DNA from: Planctomycetales bacterium
Lineage (GTDB): Bacteria; Planctomycetota; Planctomycetia; Isosphaerales; Isosphaeraceae
Direction: 5' to 3'
Length of the DNA: 53,418 nt
Assembly: GCA_027451885.1 (NCBI GenBank)
Contig: DAIDHX010000081.1
Location: 1 to 53,418, forward strand
The position numbers and the translations under genes are program-made. Position 1 is the stretch's first letter; every line of letters starts with the position of its first letter. Shown here piece by piece: positions 1 to 8,579 of the stretch. The notes under the pieces were generated by a model, which saw nothing but the letters and a program-made list of their open reading frames with translations, was not told where the DNA came from and made no database searches.

Positions 1-76
1 GCATCACGCTGATCACGCTCGCGAGCGCGATGTAGCGGGTCTTCAGGTAGCGCCAGCAAAGCAGATATCGATACAC
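1..76 (-). CDS. ABC transporter permease, LolC/E-FtsX type (N-terminal fragment)
   Basis: Only the first 25 codons are in the window and the gene runs off the left edge. Reading from a GTG at 76, the peptide starts VYRYLLCWRYLKTRYIALAS, which resembles the cytoplasmic start and first membrane segment of LolE/FtsX-like permeases, where a conserved WRYL..R..ALIS stretch precedes the helix. An AAGGAGGA ribosome site lies 8 bases before the GTG, which fixes the start. It follows lysS on the same strand with a 49-base gap, so the two are probably cotranscribed. The family exports lipoproteins or other substrates with an MacB/LolD ATPase, which would lie to the left. The assignment rests on a short stretch and is tentative. 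Confidence 0.6.
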   Translation of the reverse strand, partial: MYRYLLCWRYLKTRYIALASVISVM

Positions 77-125
77 GTCGGCCTTCCTCCTTGAATGGGA
101 CGTTCTGCACCCTCTGGGGCGATAC

Positions 126-1601
126 CTATTGCTGGGCTCCCTTTGGCCGCATGAGCGGAAACAGGATGACGTCGCGAATGCTGGCGCGATCGAGCAGGAT
201 CATCACCAGGCGATCGATGCCGATCCCCAGCCCCCCCGCGGGGGGCATCGCATGCTTGAGCGCGCGGACGAATTCCTCGTCCATCTTGGCCATCGACTCC
301 TCCGGCGGCAGGCCGGCAAGCTGTTCACGGAAAAGCTGCTCCTGCAAGTAAGGGTCGTTCAGCTCGGTATAGGCGTTGGCGAGCTCAACCCCCTTGACGT
401 AGAGCTCGAAGCGCTCGGCGACGTCTGGGTTCGACGCCTTGCGCTTGGTGAGCGGGCAGAGAGGCGCGGGGTAGTCGATCACGAAGACTGGGCCCGCAAG
501 CGCGTGCTCGAGCACGGCCTCGAAGAGCTCGCTGAGCACGACGACTGGGTCCTTGCCGGCGGTCTCGATCCCGGCTTCCCGGGCGCGATTGGCCACGGCA
601 ACGGCGTCGTGCGGGTCAACGCCGGCGTGTTCCGCCACGAGCTCGTGATAGGTCTTGCGCGGCCAGGGAGGGGTGAAATCCATCGTGGCGCCGCACCAGC
701 TCCGCTGGTAGCCGCCGCCGACCGCCTCGATGGAGCCGGCCACGAGCGCCTCGGTCAGGTCCATCATGGCGTGGTAGTCGCCGTAAGCCTGGTAGGCTTC
801 GAACATCGTGAATTCGGGATTATGCCGCGGGCTCAGCCCCTCATTGCGATAGACGCGGCCGATCTCGAACACACGCTCCATTCCCCCCACGAGCAAGCGC
901 TTGAGATAGAGCTCAGGCGCGATGCGCAAGAATAGATTGATATCAAGAGCATTATGATGTGTGATAAATGGCTTTGCGGCCGCGCCGCCGGCGATGGCCT
1001 GCATCGTGGGCGTTTCAACTTCCACAAAGCCGAACGACGCCATCACGCGCCGGAATGCCGACACCACCTTCGACCGGCCCAGAAGCACCTGGAGCGATTC
1101 GGGATTGCTGAAAAGGTCGACCTCGCGCTGGCGATAGCGCTGTTCCTGGTCGGTCAAGCCGTGCCACTTTTCGGGCGGCGGCAGCACGCTCTTCGCCAGG
1201 AAAGTGATCCGATCCGCGAACACGGTGAGCTCGCCGGTGCGGGTGTGGCCCAGCCGGCCGTCGATGCCGATCAGGTCGCCCAGGTCGAGCGAATCGGTGA
1301 TCGCCCAGCCCTGTTCGCCAACCTGGTTCTTTCCCACCATGACCTGGATGCGCTCGGTCCAGTCGCGCAGCTCCAGGAAGGCCACCTTGCCCTGACCGCG
1401 GCGGAGCATGATCCGCCCCGCGATCCGCACCGTGGGCCCCGCCGCGTCCTCGGGCTGCATCCCCTCGCCCCGCGCGCGCACGCTCCCAATCGCCTCGTGG
1501 TTGTCAAACCGCGAGCCCCACGGATCAAGCCCGAGCCCCTTCAGCCGCTCGAGCTTCTCCACCCTCGCGGACTCGAGACTCTCACGAGCTTCTTCTGCCA
1601 T
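126..1601 (-). CDS. lysS: Lysine--tRNA ligase, class II
   Basis: This enzyme charges tRNA-Lys with lysine in the cytoplasm using ATP. The 491-residue length is normal for bacterial LysS. The N-terminal OB-fold anticodon-binding domain covers about residues 55-150 (VRIAGRIMLRRGQGKVAFLE). Class II motif 2 is clear in FEIGRVYRNEGLSPRHNPEF with its catalytic arginine, and motif 3 is GGLGIGIDRLVMIL near the C-terminus. The ATG at 1601 follows an AAGAGGA ribosome site. It lies just upstream of a permease gene on the same strand and is divergent from a DinB-type gene. No lysine riboswitch or T-box is apparent in the 210-base divergent gap. The identification is secure. Confidence 0.97.
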   Translation of the reverse strand: MAEEARESLESARVEKLERLKGLGLDPWGSRFDNHEAIGSVRARGEGMQPEDAAGPTVRIAGRIMLRRGQGKVAFLELRDWTERIQVMVGKNQVGEQGWAITDSLDLGDLIGIDGRLGHTRTGELTVFADRITFLAKSVLPPPEKWHGLTDQEQRYRQREVDLFSNPESLQVLLGRSKVVSAFRRVMASFGFVEVETPTMQAIAGGAAAKPFITHHNALDINLFLRIAPELYLKRLLVGGMERVFEIGRVYRNEGLSPRHNPEFTMFEAYQAYGDYHAMMDLTEALVAGSIEAVGGGYQRSWCGATMDFTPPWPRKTYHELVAEHAGVDPHDAVAVANRAREAGIETAGKDPVVVLSELFEAVLEHALAGPVFVIDYPAPLCPLTKRKASNPDVAERFELYVKGVELANAYTELNDPYLQEQLFREQLAGLPPEESMAKMDEEFVRALKHAMPPAGGLGIGIDRLVMILLDRASIRDVILFPLMRPKGAQQ

Positions 1602-1814
1602 CTGTCCTCTTCATTTTAGCTATCTTGACGCAATCGATTTCACCGATCCCGATTGTATGGATCGAGGCCAGGGGGTCAACGGCAACCGATCCCCTTCGGC
1701 TTGAACTTGATCGGCGGCCTCCGAACAGTTCGAGGTTCGCCTGTGTCCAGGCTGCGTTGCGTGAGCGCCTGGACCCTTTCTGCATCCAATCACATGAATC
1801 GAGGAGGCGAATCC

Positions 1815-2315
1815 GTGGCTGTCCCCACCCGTTTGATCGCAGACTTCCTTGCCGGCCCTGCGCGTGTGCGGCAGGCGGTCGCCGGCTTGACGCCCGAGCA
1901 GCTCAGGGCAAGGCCTGTGCCCGGGCGCTGGAGCACCCTTGAGGTCGTTTGCCATCTCGTGGACAGCGACCAGGCGTGGTCGCACCGGATCAAGCGGGTG
2001 ATTGCGGAACCGAATCCGCTTTTGATTGACTACGACGAGAATGCGTTCATCGGCAGCCTCGACTACCACGCGCGTGACGTTGAGGAACAACTCATGCTGC
2101 TCGAGGGCATGCGTCGCGAGCTTGCGCGAACGCTCGAGACGCTGCCCGAATCGGCCTGGTCGCGGACCGGGGTTCACAGCGCGCGTGGAGTGGTCTCGCT
2201 GCGTGAGATGGTCGAGCTCGAGATCAGCCACATCGCGGGTCACCTCCAGCACGTCGCCGACAAGCTACGAGCCCTTGGCCTGCCGGTCCCGCCGGCGGTT
2301 GCGAAAGGGAGCTAG
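1815..2315 (+). CDS. DinB family protein
   Basis: This is a 166-residue four-helix-bundle protein of the DinB/YfiT superfamily, which includes metal-binding thiol transferases and many uncharacterised proteins. The fold signature is the tryptophan-containing RWSTLEVVCHLVDSDQAW near residues 35-52 and the C-terminal ISHIAGHLQHV, which together supply the usual three histidines for a divalent metal. I chose the GTG at 1815 because GAGGAGG lies 8 bases upstream; the open frame extends further 5' but without a good ribosome site. It has no obvious operon partner and ends at a hairpin. The substrate cannot be told; a thiol-dependent S-transferase role is only a family-level guess. Confidence 0.85.
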   Translation: MAVPTRLIADFLAGPARVRQAVAGLTPEQLRARPVPGRWSTLEVVCHLVDSDQAWSHRIKRVIAEPNPLLIDYDENAFIGSLDYHARDVEEQLMLLEGMRRELARTLETLPESAWSRTGVHSARGVVSLREMVELEISHIAGHLQHVADKLRALGLPVPPAVAKGS

Positions 2316-2317
2316 GC

Positions 2318-2346
2318 CCCAGGCGCTTTTGTGGCCAGCGCCTGGG
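2318..2346. terminator. Hairpin between convergent DinB and GH64-like genes
   Basis: A perfect 9-bp stem (CCCAGGCGC pairing with GCGCCTGGG) with an 11-base loop starts three bases after the DinB stop codon and ends just before the stop of the opposing gene. There is no T-run after it on the plus strand, so it is at best a weak or factor-assisted terminator. A second, smaller GC-rich inverted repeat follows inside the end of the opposing gene. Confidence 0.45.
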
Positions 2347-2359
2347 CGCGCCTGGGCGT

Positions 2360-5300
2360 TCACCGTGAGCGCCCGGGGCGGTTGACCACGCCCCAGAACA
2401 GCCGGGGCGGCACGGCCTGCGTTGTGCGCTCGGCCAGGAATCGGAAGCCAGACCCGTGTTTGATCGACTCCGCGGCAAAGCGCTTGACCCGCGCGGTGGG
2501 CAAAGGATCAACCACCGGCACAAAGATGCCCGCGCGGCCCCGGATTCCTGGTTTCACGCTGTCGCGCGCGTTCAGAACATACCTGCCGGGAGACGTCGGC
2601 GTGATGCTCACAGTCGCCACGCCGTCGCTCGCGGCCGCCTCACCCACCAGCTTGCCGCGGGTGTAAACGTCAACCATTCCCTGGTAGTACCAGTCACGCC
2701 GCCCGCTGGGGTTGAGCGCGGTGACGAGAAGCGTGAAGGGCTGATTCTCAAGGGCCGTCCTGCCCGCCTTGATTGCATACCGCGACGCGTTCGACACCGA
2801 GATCGGGTAGAACGACGCCGTGCCGTAGCTGCTCGAGTAGGCCGCCAGGTAGAAAAGCCCCGGCCGGTTGAACTGCGGCCGGAACTGGGCCACGCCGTTC
2901 TGGATCTGCGCGTGCAGGCTTTGCCTGAGCCCAGGCTGAGACAGCGACACGGTTCCCGACGCCGTTGGCACCAGGTTGCCGTAGGCGTCGACCACATCCA
3001 CGTTCACGGGAATGCGGGTGCGCACGAACGTGAAGCCTGGCACGCCCGCGAACACCAGGTGATTCGCAGCCGCCGGAGTCACCAGGATGGACGAAACCTG
3101 ATCGAACCCTGACTGCGAGTCCAGGATCGTCAGCGCGTGCGCGCCGGCGGAATCGAGCGCGAAGCTGAAGGTGTGCGTGCCATGATCCGAGCTCAGGAAC
3201 GTATACGAGGCTGGGAGCACGGCGTGCGGATCAGAGCTGGTGAAGGCGACAGTTGCGCCCGTGTCGGCGTTGATGGTGATGGAGAACGGCGTGCCCGCCG
3301 TCACGCTCGCGGGCGCCTGGCCCGCTCCCAGCACAGCGGGAGTGCTGGAAAAGTCATTGATGGCGAAGGTGACCGTACCCGGCAGCGATCCCGCGGGATA
3401 CTGAATATTCGTGGAGAAATTCCCCTGGTCGTCGAACGGGTATCCATAAACGAGCCCATTGATGCTGATGCCAGTCGCCGGGTTGGTGGTGCTATTCTGG
3501 TGCAGGAACGCCGAGTAGAGATTCGACGTGGAATTGGCCGCATAGAACTGCCAGGGGGGCGGCGTGGGGGGCGAGATCGGTAGCGCGCCCGTGTCGGTGT
3601 ACGACGTGACGGGCACCTGGCCGGTGTTGGAGACATTGGCGATCAGGATCTCCGCGCCCGAGGCGGTGCCGCGATAGATGTTGTACGAGGTGACAACCGT
3701 GCTATCGAGCGGCGTCCAGGTGAGCGTGACCGCGCTCTGGCCGCTCGACAGGTTGGCCGCGACCTCACGCGTGGGGACGGTCTCGCCGCCGCCGTTCGCC
3801 AGCACCGCGGTCATCAGATAGTAATACGACGAGCCCGAGCTCAGCGTGCCGCCTGTTCCCGGAGTGGGATCCTGAGTGAATTGCGCGGGATTGACCCACT
3901 GGTTGGGCTGGAGCCCAGGCGCATAACCCGCCAGGCCACGATTGAAGGCCGAGACGATCACGTTTTCCAGGTTGCCGAGCGAGTTCTGCACGTCCCCCGC
4001 GTTGGGCACGCTCTGCACGTCCGGATCGGTCTTGTTGGTGGCGAAGGCGCCGTCGCATCCGAAGATCATCTGCGAAGGAGTCTCAGACAGGTTGCTCGAC
4101 ATCCACGTCGGCATCGGCGGCAAATAGGGCAGGCTTGCGCTCGTTGTCAGTTTGGTGTTCGTCGAAAAGAGCGGCTGATAAATGTTGAGCGTGACCCCAG
4201 CGAATTCCCCACCCGCCTGCCCCGTGAGCTGAAGGGCCGTGTATTTGATGTTCTGGCCGGCCGCCTCCCAGTCAGGCACGAAGTCAACCGTGTGGCCGAT
4301 GTAAACCGTGGGCGATGCACCAGGAACCTGCGGGCTCTGGGTAAAGCTGAATGTGTTCGTGCGATAGTAATTGAAGAAATTCTCAATCGCCGCCGTGAAG
4401 TAGGTGCTCAAGGGGTCGAAGCCGTAGCTATTTGTGGGGGGCGGTGTCGACGGCGAGACCGGGCTCTGACCGGGATCGGTGAACGTGGTGGTGGAAGCGC
4501 CCGTTACCGAGGCGATCAACTGGAAGGCGTCAAGAGCCGGCGGATGCGATCCGTTGTTGTCGGGCGGCTGGCCCACGCCGCGGTAAATGTTGTAGCCCGT
4601 GGTCACGGAGCTGCCGGACACAAACGCGCCATTGTTCGTGATGCCGGTGTAAGGCTGCCAGTTCAGCACCACGCTCGAGGTGGAGTTATTGATCTGCCCG
4701 GCATAGGCGAGATTGGCGCTCGGCAAGGTTTCGCCGGTCGCGCTCGTGGCAGTGATCAAATAATAATAGGCTGTTCCGTTTGTGAGACCGCCGTTGCCCC
4801 CCGTCGCCTGCACCGCGGCTGAGGTCAGGTTGGGCCCGCTCTGCTCAAATGTGCCCAGAATCGTCTGAGGCGCAACCAGGCGGAGCTGTTGCCCAGTGCT
4901 ATTCTGCCCCAGTGTGAGCGATTCCAGGAACGCCGTGTTCGAGGTCGCGAAGGTGCTCTGGAACTGGTTGAACAGGGTCTGCCGCGCGGGGGTGGTACCC
5001 ACCTCCGCGAGCGGATAGGGAGCGTTGCTCGACGATGTCACCGTGTAAGTGAAGCCAAGCTGGTCGATCTCGGAGATATCCACATCGAGCGAATACACAC
5101 CCGGGCTCGACTGGGTGTTGGTGAGCTCAAACAGAGAGAAAACGTCCCCCGGGTTCGTCGTCACCGTCGGGACCGTCACATAGCCCGTCGTGTATGCACC
5201 ACTGGTCTGGATGGGCAGACCGGCGTTCGAACCCACGAAAATCACGGCCTCGCCCGCCTGCAGCGGGTCGGTCGGAATCGGGATCGAGACCGAGACCGGC

Positions 5301-5647
5301 AACGTGTTCGTCGTCGAGGGACTCGCCAGCGTGATCATCGACAGCTTCGATCCCGCGGTCGATGGGACATTCTGGTACGAGTAACTCCCCGACGAGCCGG
5401 TCAAATACAACATCTGGCTGGGCGAAGCACCCGCGGCCGGGGGCACGTTGCCAAAAAGAGCGAGTTGAACCCCCTGATTCGCCACCCGTGCGGGGATGGT
5501 GAAGTCAAATGTCGTCAGGGTCGTGGGGGTCACGCGCTCCTCGAGCGGCTCAACCTGGGCCGAGACCTTCACGGGCGACACATGGCCCTTGCCCAGAAAC
5601 GGAAGTCGCTCGCCACGGCGCGAACGACGAGATCGGTGGTGACTCAT
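2360..5647 (-). CDS. Secreted GH64-like beta-1,3-glucanase with FN3-like inserts
   Basis: A 1095-residue exported protein. The N-terminus is Arg-rich and carries PLEERVTP at about 34-41, like the LEPR/LEER export motifs of planctomycete surface proteins. GH64/thaumatin-like features follow: FTIPARVANQGVQLALFGNV (49-68), LSTYFTAAIENFFNYYRTNT (413-432), a FGCDGAFA motif (529-536) and YGYPFDD (734-740). These are spread over three segments because two fibronectin-III-like stretches, each with SSYYYL/TAYYYL and YNIYRG, are inserted at about 270-400 and 590-698. An Ig-like region (LVFAGVPGF and after) forms the C-terminal part. GH64 enzymes cut laminarin-type beta-1,3-glucan to pentaoligosaccharides. 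I cannot confirm the catalytic carboxylates. The ATG follows GAGG by 7 bases; the gene stands alone. Confidence 0.75.
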   Translation of the reverse strand: MSHHRSRRSRRGERLPFLGKGHVSPVKVSAQVEPLEERVTPTTLTTFDFTIPARVANQGVQLALFGNVPPAAGASPSQMLYLTGSSGSYSYQNVPSTAGSKLSMITLASPSTTNTLPVSVSIPIPTDPLQAGEAVIFVGSNAGLPIQTSGAYTTGYVTVPTVTTNPGDVFSLFELTNTQSSPGVYSLDVDISEIDQLGFTYTVTSSSNAPYPLAEVGTTPARQTLFNQFQSTFATSNTAFLESLTLGQNSTGQQLRLVAPQTILGTFEQSGPNLTSAAVQATGGNGGLTNGTAYYYLITATSATGETLPSANLAYAGQINNSTSSVVLNWQPYTGITNNGAFVSGSSVTTGYNIYRGVGQPPDNNGSHPPALDAFQLIASVTGASTTTFTDPGQSPVSPSTPPPTNSYGFDPLSTYFTAAIENFFNYYRTNTFSFTQSPQVPGASPTVYIGHTVDFVPDWEAAGQNIKYTALQLTGQAGGEFAGVTLNIYQPLFSTNTKLTTSASLPYLPPMPTWMSSNLSETPSQMIFGCDGAFATNKTDPDVQSVPNAGDVQNSLGNLENVIVSAFNRGLAGYAPGLQPNQWVNPAQFTQDPTPGTGGTLSSGSSYYYLMTAVLANGGGETVPTREVAANLSSGQSAVTLTWTPLDSTVVTSYNIYRGTASGAEILIANVSNTGQVPVTSYTDTGALPISPPTPPPWQFYAANSTSNLYSAFLHQNSTTNPATGISINGLVYGYPFDDQGNFSTNIQYPAGSLPGTVTFAINDFSSTPAVLGAGQAPASVTAGTPFSITINADTGATVAFTSSDPHAVLPASYTFLSSDHGTHTFSFALDSAGAHALTILDSQSGFDQVSSILVTPAAANHLVFAGVPGFTFVRTRIPVNVDVVDAYGNLVPTASGTVSLSQPGLRQSLHAQIQNGVAQFRPQFNRPGLFYLAAYSSSYGTASFYPISVSNASRYAIKAGRTALENQPFTLLVTALNPSGRRDWYYQGMVDVYTRGKLVGEAAASDGVATVSITPTSPGRYVLNARDSVKPGIRGRAGIFVPVVDPLPTARVKRFAAESIKHGSGFRFLAERTTQAVPPRLFWGVVNRPGRSR

Positions 5648-5984
5648 AACAGCCTCGTGGTGTGCTCAGCCCAGGATTCAAGCGCACGATCAGACAGAAT
5701 TCGAGCGTAAGGATGTCACGCCAGAGATGGCAGACACCTTCGCGGGAAACCTAGAATACGCGATGCAAACCCGCCAATCTGCAAAAATCACCAAATTCTC
5801 CCAGATTTCCAAGCTTGTTCGACTCGCACGGTCTTCCGCTTGCGGTTTCACAGGCGCAGTGTTTCGTCGACTCGATTCGTGGCCGCGGGATTTGCCCGCC
5901 TCGGAGCACTGCACCGGCGCCGCCAGGCGCGGTCCGTCGGTTTCATCCGCTGAGTTTTCCACACCTGCGCGGGGTATCCAACAG

Positions 5985-6053
5985 GGGCCTGGCTGCGGTT
6001 TCCACGGGCGCAATGGCTTCGGTTCGCACGGGCACAATGGCTTCGGTTCGCCG
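5985..6053 (+). repeat. 23-24 bp periodic repeat, block A1 (3 units)
   Basis: Three head-to-tail units place the core GGCTTCGGTT (first unit GGCTGCGGTT) at 5991, 6015 and 6039, that is every 24 bases. The unit is close to GGGCACAATGGCTTCGGTTC. The same core occurs in reverse orientation in the gap at 51.7-51.95 kb. Units are degenerate and have no unique spacers, so this is not a CRISPR array. Confidence 0.75.
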
Positions 6054-6166
6054 GACGCCGTTGGATCATCGCATCTCATTTAATGGAAACAACTTGCGGC
6101 GATCCTTTATTTCGTCCGCCGAGTGCAATTGGCGGGGTGTTTTTTCTCGTTTTGGCAGCACTTTCT

Positions 6167-6305
6167 GGCGCGGTGGCTTCGGTTCGCACGGGCACGATGA
6201 CTCCGGTCTGCCTGGGCCGTTGGCTTTGGTCTGCGCGGGCCGTTGGCTTTGGTCTGCCTGGGCCGTTGGCATTGGTTCACCCAGGCGCGGTGGGTTTGCT
6301 TTGAT
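6167..6305 (+). repeat. 23-24 bp periodic repeat, block A2 (6 units)
   Basis: Six degenerate units with cores GGCTTCGG, GACTCCGG, GGCTTTGG, GGCTTTGG, GGCATTGG and GGGTTTGC at 6175, 6199, 6222, 6245, 6268 and 6292, spaced 23-24 bases. Units four to six share GGGCCGTTGGC at their starts. It continues the family of block A1 after a 110-base interruption. Confidence 0.75.
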
Positions 6306-6762
6306 GACCAACACGCTCGCGGTGGGTCGCCGCCGGGTGCTCACCCGCGAGACCCTTGCAATCGCTCAAGGCCGCATGGTTGCTGGATTCGTTACGCGCG
6401 TTTGCGCGTGAGTGACTTCAGTCGGTACCGGTTCTGGGCCGGGCGTGAATCAAGCGGGCGCGGCGCTTGGCGTCGACGGGATGTCGCAAGGCGCCAGAGG
6501 TGTCGAAGAGAGACGAAAGGGATCCAGCGGCGGTCTCAACGGCAGCCGCATGGGAGGCGGTTTTGCCTGGGCGTGCGAGACTGACCCACCTTGATCATGC
6601 GCTCGAACGGCCGGGGGCTCACAAAAGAATCTCGGTTTTCTCCACGCGGTGCGCGGTTTTTACCAACGATGCGGAAATTGCCGGGAATACGCCCGGGTTC
6701 GGGCGCGATTTTGAACAACCCAGCCCGCGGCCTGATTGTCCTGGGCCGGCGACCACGATCGG

Positions 6763-7731
6763 CTATCCCACGAGGCGCGAGCTCAATCTCCGATAGAGCT
6801 CGACCGACGCATCAACCTCCGCTTTTCGAATGGAGACGCTCTCGACGTTGATGCCGATTGGCAAGTGCTTTTCGCGCGCATAGTCCTGTACGTCGGTAAG
6901 TACGTTTTCGCAGAGCTCGATCGAGCGCATGAGCGTATCGGAAGAATGGCGAAGCTCGTTCTCTAACCACCGCGGGAACGAGATGCCGAGCCACTTCATG
7001 AACTCGAGCGTGCGTACCGAGCCGCAGGGCGAGAACGTCAGCACCACCGGCACGGGGGATCGGCCGCATGCCTGCAAAGACAGGGCGTAATCGGAAAGCA
7101 ACGATCTCGTGGAAGCGGCATCGTACACCGATTGCGTTATGAAGAAACGGCAGCCGGCATCCTGCTTGGCGAGCATTCGCTGGTGTTCATCTTCTTTTGC
7201 GACGTGGCGTTCAGCGATGGCGATACCACCAACGAGCAGGTTGGGAGCGGCGTGCGCGAGCGTATAGGCCTCTGCCAGCGGCAAACCCGCTGCGCCCGAC
7301 CGACCACGTGGCGCACCAACGAAGACGCTGAGGCGCCGGTCGGCCGCGGCCCGTACGGTGTCGACCCAGGCTGAGAACACTGCACGCGAATGCGCGCCTA
7401 CGCATCGGTAGACGATTTTCGGAATCGCGAGTTCCGCAAGTGCGTCGTACGCGTAAACCTCTGGGTCGATGGTGGGTAGAAACGGAAAGGGGCGTGCCTG
7501 ACCGCTTCGTCCGGGCTCGTCCTGGATGTCGTAGACAACGAGTCCGTCAGGCGCGAGCATGCGCAGTCGTGACACCTGCTGGGCCGCGATCTCGCGCACA
7601 CGCTCGGCTTCAGTCGCGCGCTTCGGCGGCGCGATTCCATAGAGACGAATCCCGCCGAATCCGCGGTCCAGCTTTTCGAAGAGCGCATTCAACGTCACGC
7701 TCGCAGCATTGAGGTTGCTCTGTCCGCCCAA
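6763..7731 (-). CDS. Methylenetetrahydrofolate reductase-like protein
   Basis: About 322 residues with the TIM-barrel signature of the MetF family: GGIRLYGIAPPKRATEAERV near the N-terminus, GLVVYDIQDEPGR, then DAGCRFFITQSVYD, which matches the conserved G..FFITQ..FD strand of MTHFR. It probably binds FAD and a folate or related pterin, but it is divergent and its true substrate is unknown. The start is uncertain: the listed start is a TTG seven codons after the in-frame amber stop of the CsrA-receiver gene; a GTG at 7698 begins nearer the homologous region. Neither has a strong ribosome site. It is last in a minus-strand row after the CheB/CheR kinase and the CsrA-receiver protein, so translational coupling is likely. 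Confidence 0.75.
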   Translation of the reverse strand: MGGQSNLNAASVTLNALFEKLDRGFGGIRLYGIAPPKRATEAERVREIAAQQVSRLRMLAPDGLVVYDIQDEPGRSGQARPFPFLPTIDPEVYAYDALAELAIPKIVYRCVGAHSRAVFSAWVDTVRAAADRRLSVFVGAPRGRSGAAGLPLAEAYTLAHAAPNLLVGGIAIAERHVAKEDEHQRMLAKQDAGCRFFITQSVYDAASTRSLLSDYALSLQACGRSPVPVVLTFSPCGSVRTLEFMKWLGISFPRWLENELRHSSDTLMRSIELCENVLTDVQDYAREKHLPIGINVESVSIRKAEVDASVELYRRLSSRLVG

Positions 7732-7752
7732 CGACCCAGAACCGGGGTCGAG

Positions 7753-8463
7753 CTACTGGAGGCTTGCCTGCATCGCATCCCAGAGCTGGCCTGGGTTGAG
7801 CGGCTTTGAGAACCAGGCGTCGAAACCTTCTGGTCCTTCTGGGATGTCGAATTCGTGAGGGGACATGCTGCTGACCAGGAACACCTTGAGACCTGAAAAG
7901 CGCTCGTCCTGGCGAATTCTGCGCAGGGTTGCGGGGCCGTCGCAACGGGGCATGGCCATGTCCATCAGGACCACGTCCGGGCGTCCACCGGCGTCCAGAT
8001 AGGCGAGCGCGTCTTCACCATCCCCGACCTGATCACATTTGCATCCGTTCATACAAAGCACACCCGCGAGCAATTCCCGCTCGTTGATGTCGTCCTCGAC
8101 GATCAGGGCGTGGCAACGCCGTGCCGAGGGGGCCTTGCGGCGGTGGTTTTTTTCCAGGAGCTCGAGCGATTCGAGGGCAAGATTGAGGCTGGCGACGGCG
8201 TCCCCAGCGCGTCCGACCTCGACCTGTTTCCTGGCCAGGTAGACGGCGAGATTGGCCCGGCTGAGCACATTGGCGAAATCGTGGTCGGCCCTGGCATCGG
8301 AGGCGGGCGACTCCGTGCGCAGTTCGTCATCGCTCATGGAGACTCGGCCCTTCGACTCGATTCCAAGGCGGAGAGCGCCTTCCACGAAGTCGAGAAGCTC
8401 GAGCGAGACGCCCAGGGTGGGAAAGTGAATTCGCTCTTTGAGGCGGCGTGTGATGACCAGCAT
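7753..8463 (-). CDS. CsrA-domain/response-regulator receiver fusion
   Basis: A 236-residue protein. Residues 1-43 (starting MLVITRRLKERIHF, then GALRLGIESKGRV) fit the beta-strands of CsrA, the mRNA-binding carbon storage regulator, including the Arg-6/Arg-7 pair of strand 1. The strand-5 VHREE motif is replaced by SMSDDE, so the arginine equivalent to Arg-44, important for RNA binding in CsrA, is missing. Residues 55-105 form a helical linker (FANVLSRANLAVYLARKQVE). Residues 113-236 are a receiver domain with the acidic pair in VEDDINERELL, phospho-Asp in VVLMDMAMP, Ser in FLVSSMS and Lys in FSKPL. It sits 116 bases downstream of a hybrid kinase on the same strand, its likely phosphodonor. 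The output may be RNA binding, protein binding, or neither. Confidence 0.82.
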   Translation of the reverse strand: MLVITRRLKERIHFPTLGVSLELLDFVEGALRLGIESKGRVSMSDDELRTESPASDARADHDFANVLSRANLAVYLARKQVEVGRAGDAVASLNLALESLELLEKNHRRKAPSARRCHALIVEDDINERELLAGVLCMNGCKCDQVGDGEDALAYLDAGGRPDVVLMDMAMPRCDGPATLRRIRQDERFSGLKVFLVSSMSPHEFDIPEGPEGFDAWFSKPLNPGQLWDAMQASLQ

Positions 8464-8579
8464 GGCTGGGTCTCCATACCCTTTTCGGGCGACGTACGGT
8501 CCTCCGACGCTGAGGCTACGTAATCACAATTGGGATTGTCAATGGTGTGGTGGGATTGCGCAGCGGCGGATCGGGCTTA

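Larger units (their letters stand above)
5648..6762. other. 1.1 kb gap without a convincing gene
   Basis: Short open frames exist on both strands, but they have Arg/Gly/Pro-rich shadow compositions, no ribosome sites and no recognisable domain. The gap holds two blocks of a 23-24 bp periodic repeat (about 5985-6053 and 6167-6305, listed separately). Nothing else is recognisable, including no tRNA, transposase remnant or clear promoter. Confidence 0.6.

Noticed and set aside
1620-2252. 210-codon minus-strand frame opposite the DinB gene
   Set aside because: The plus-strand DinB reading has the expected histidines and ribosome site; the minus frame shows nothing.
5727-6584. Several 60-200 codon frames in the 5.7-6.6 kb gap
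   Set aside because: They overlap each other on both strands, are driven by the repeat blocks and lack ribosome sites and domains.
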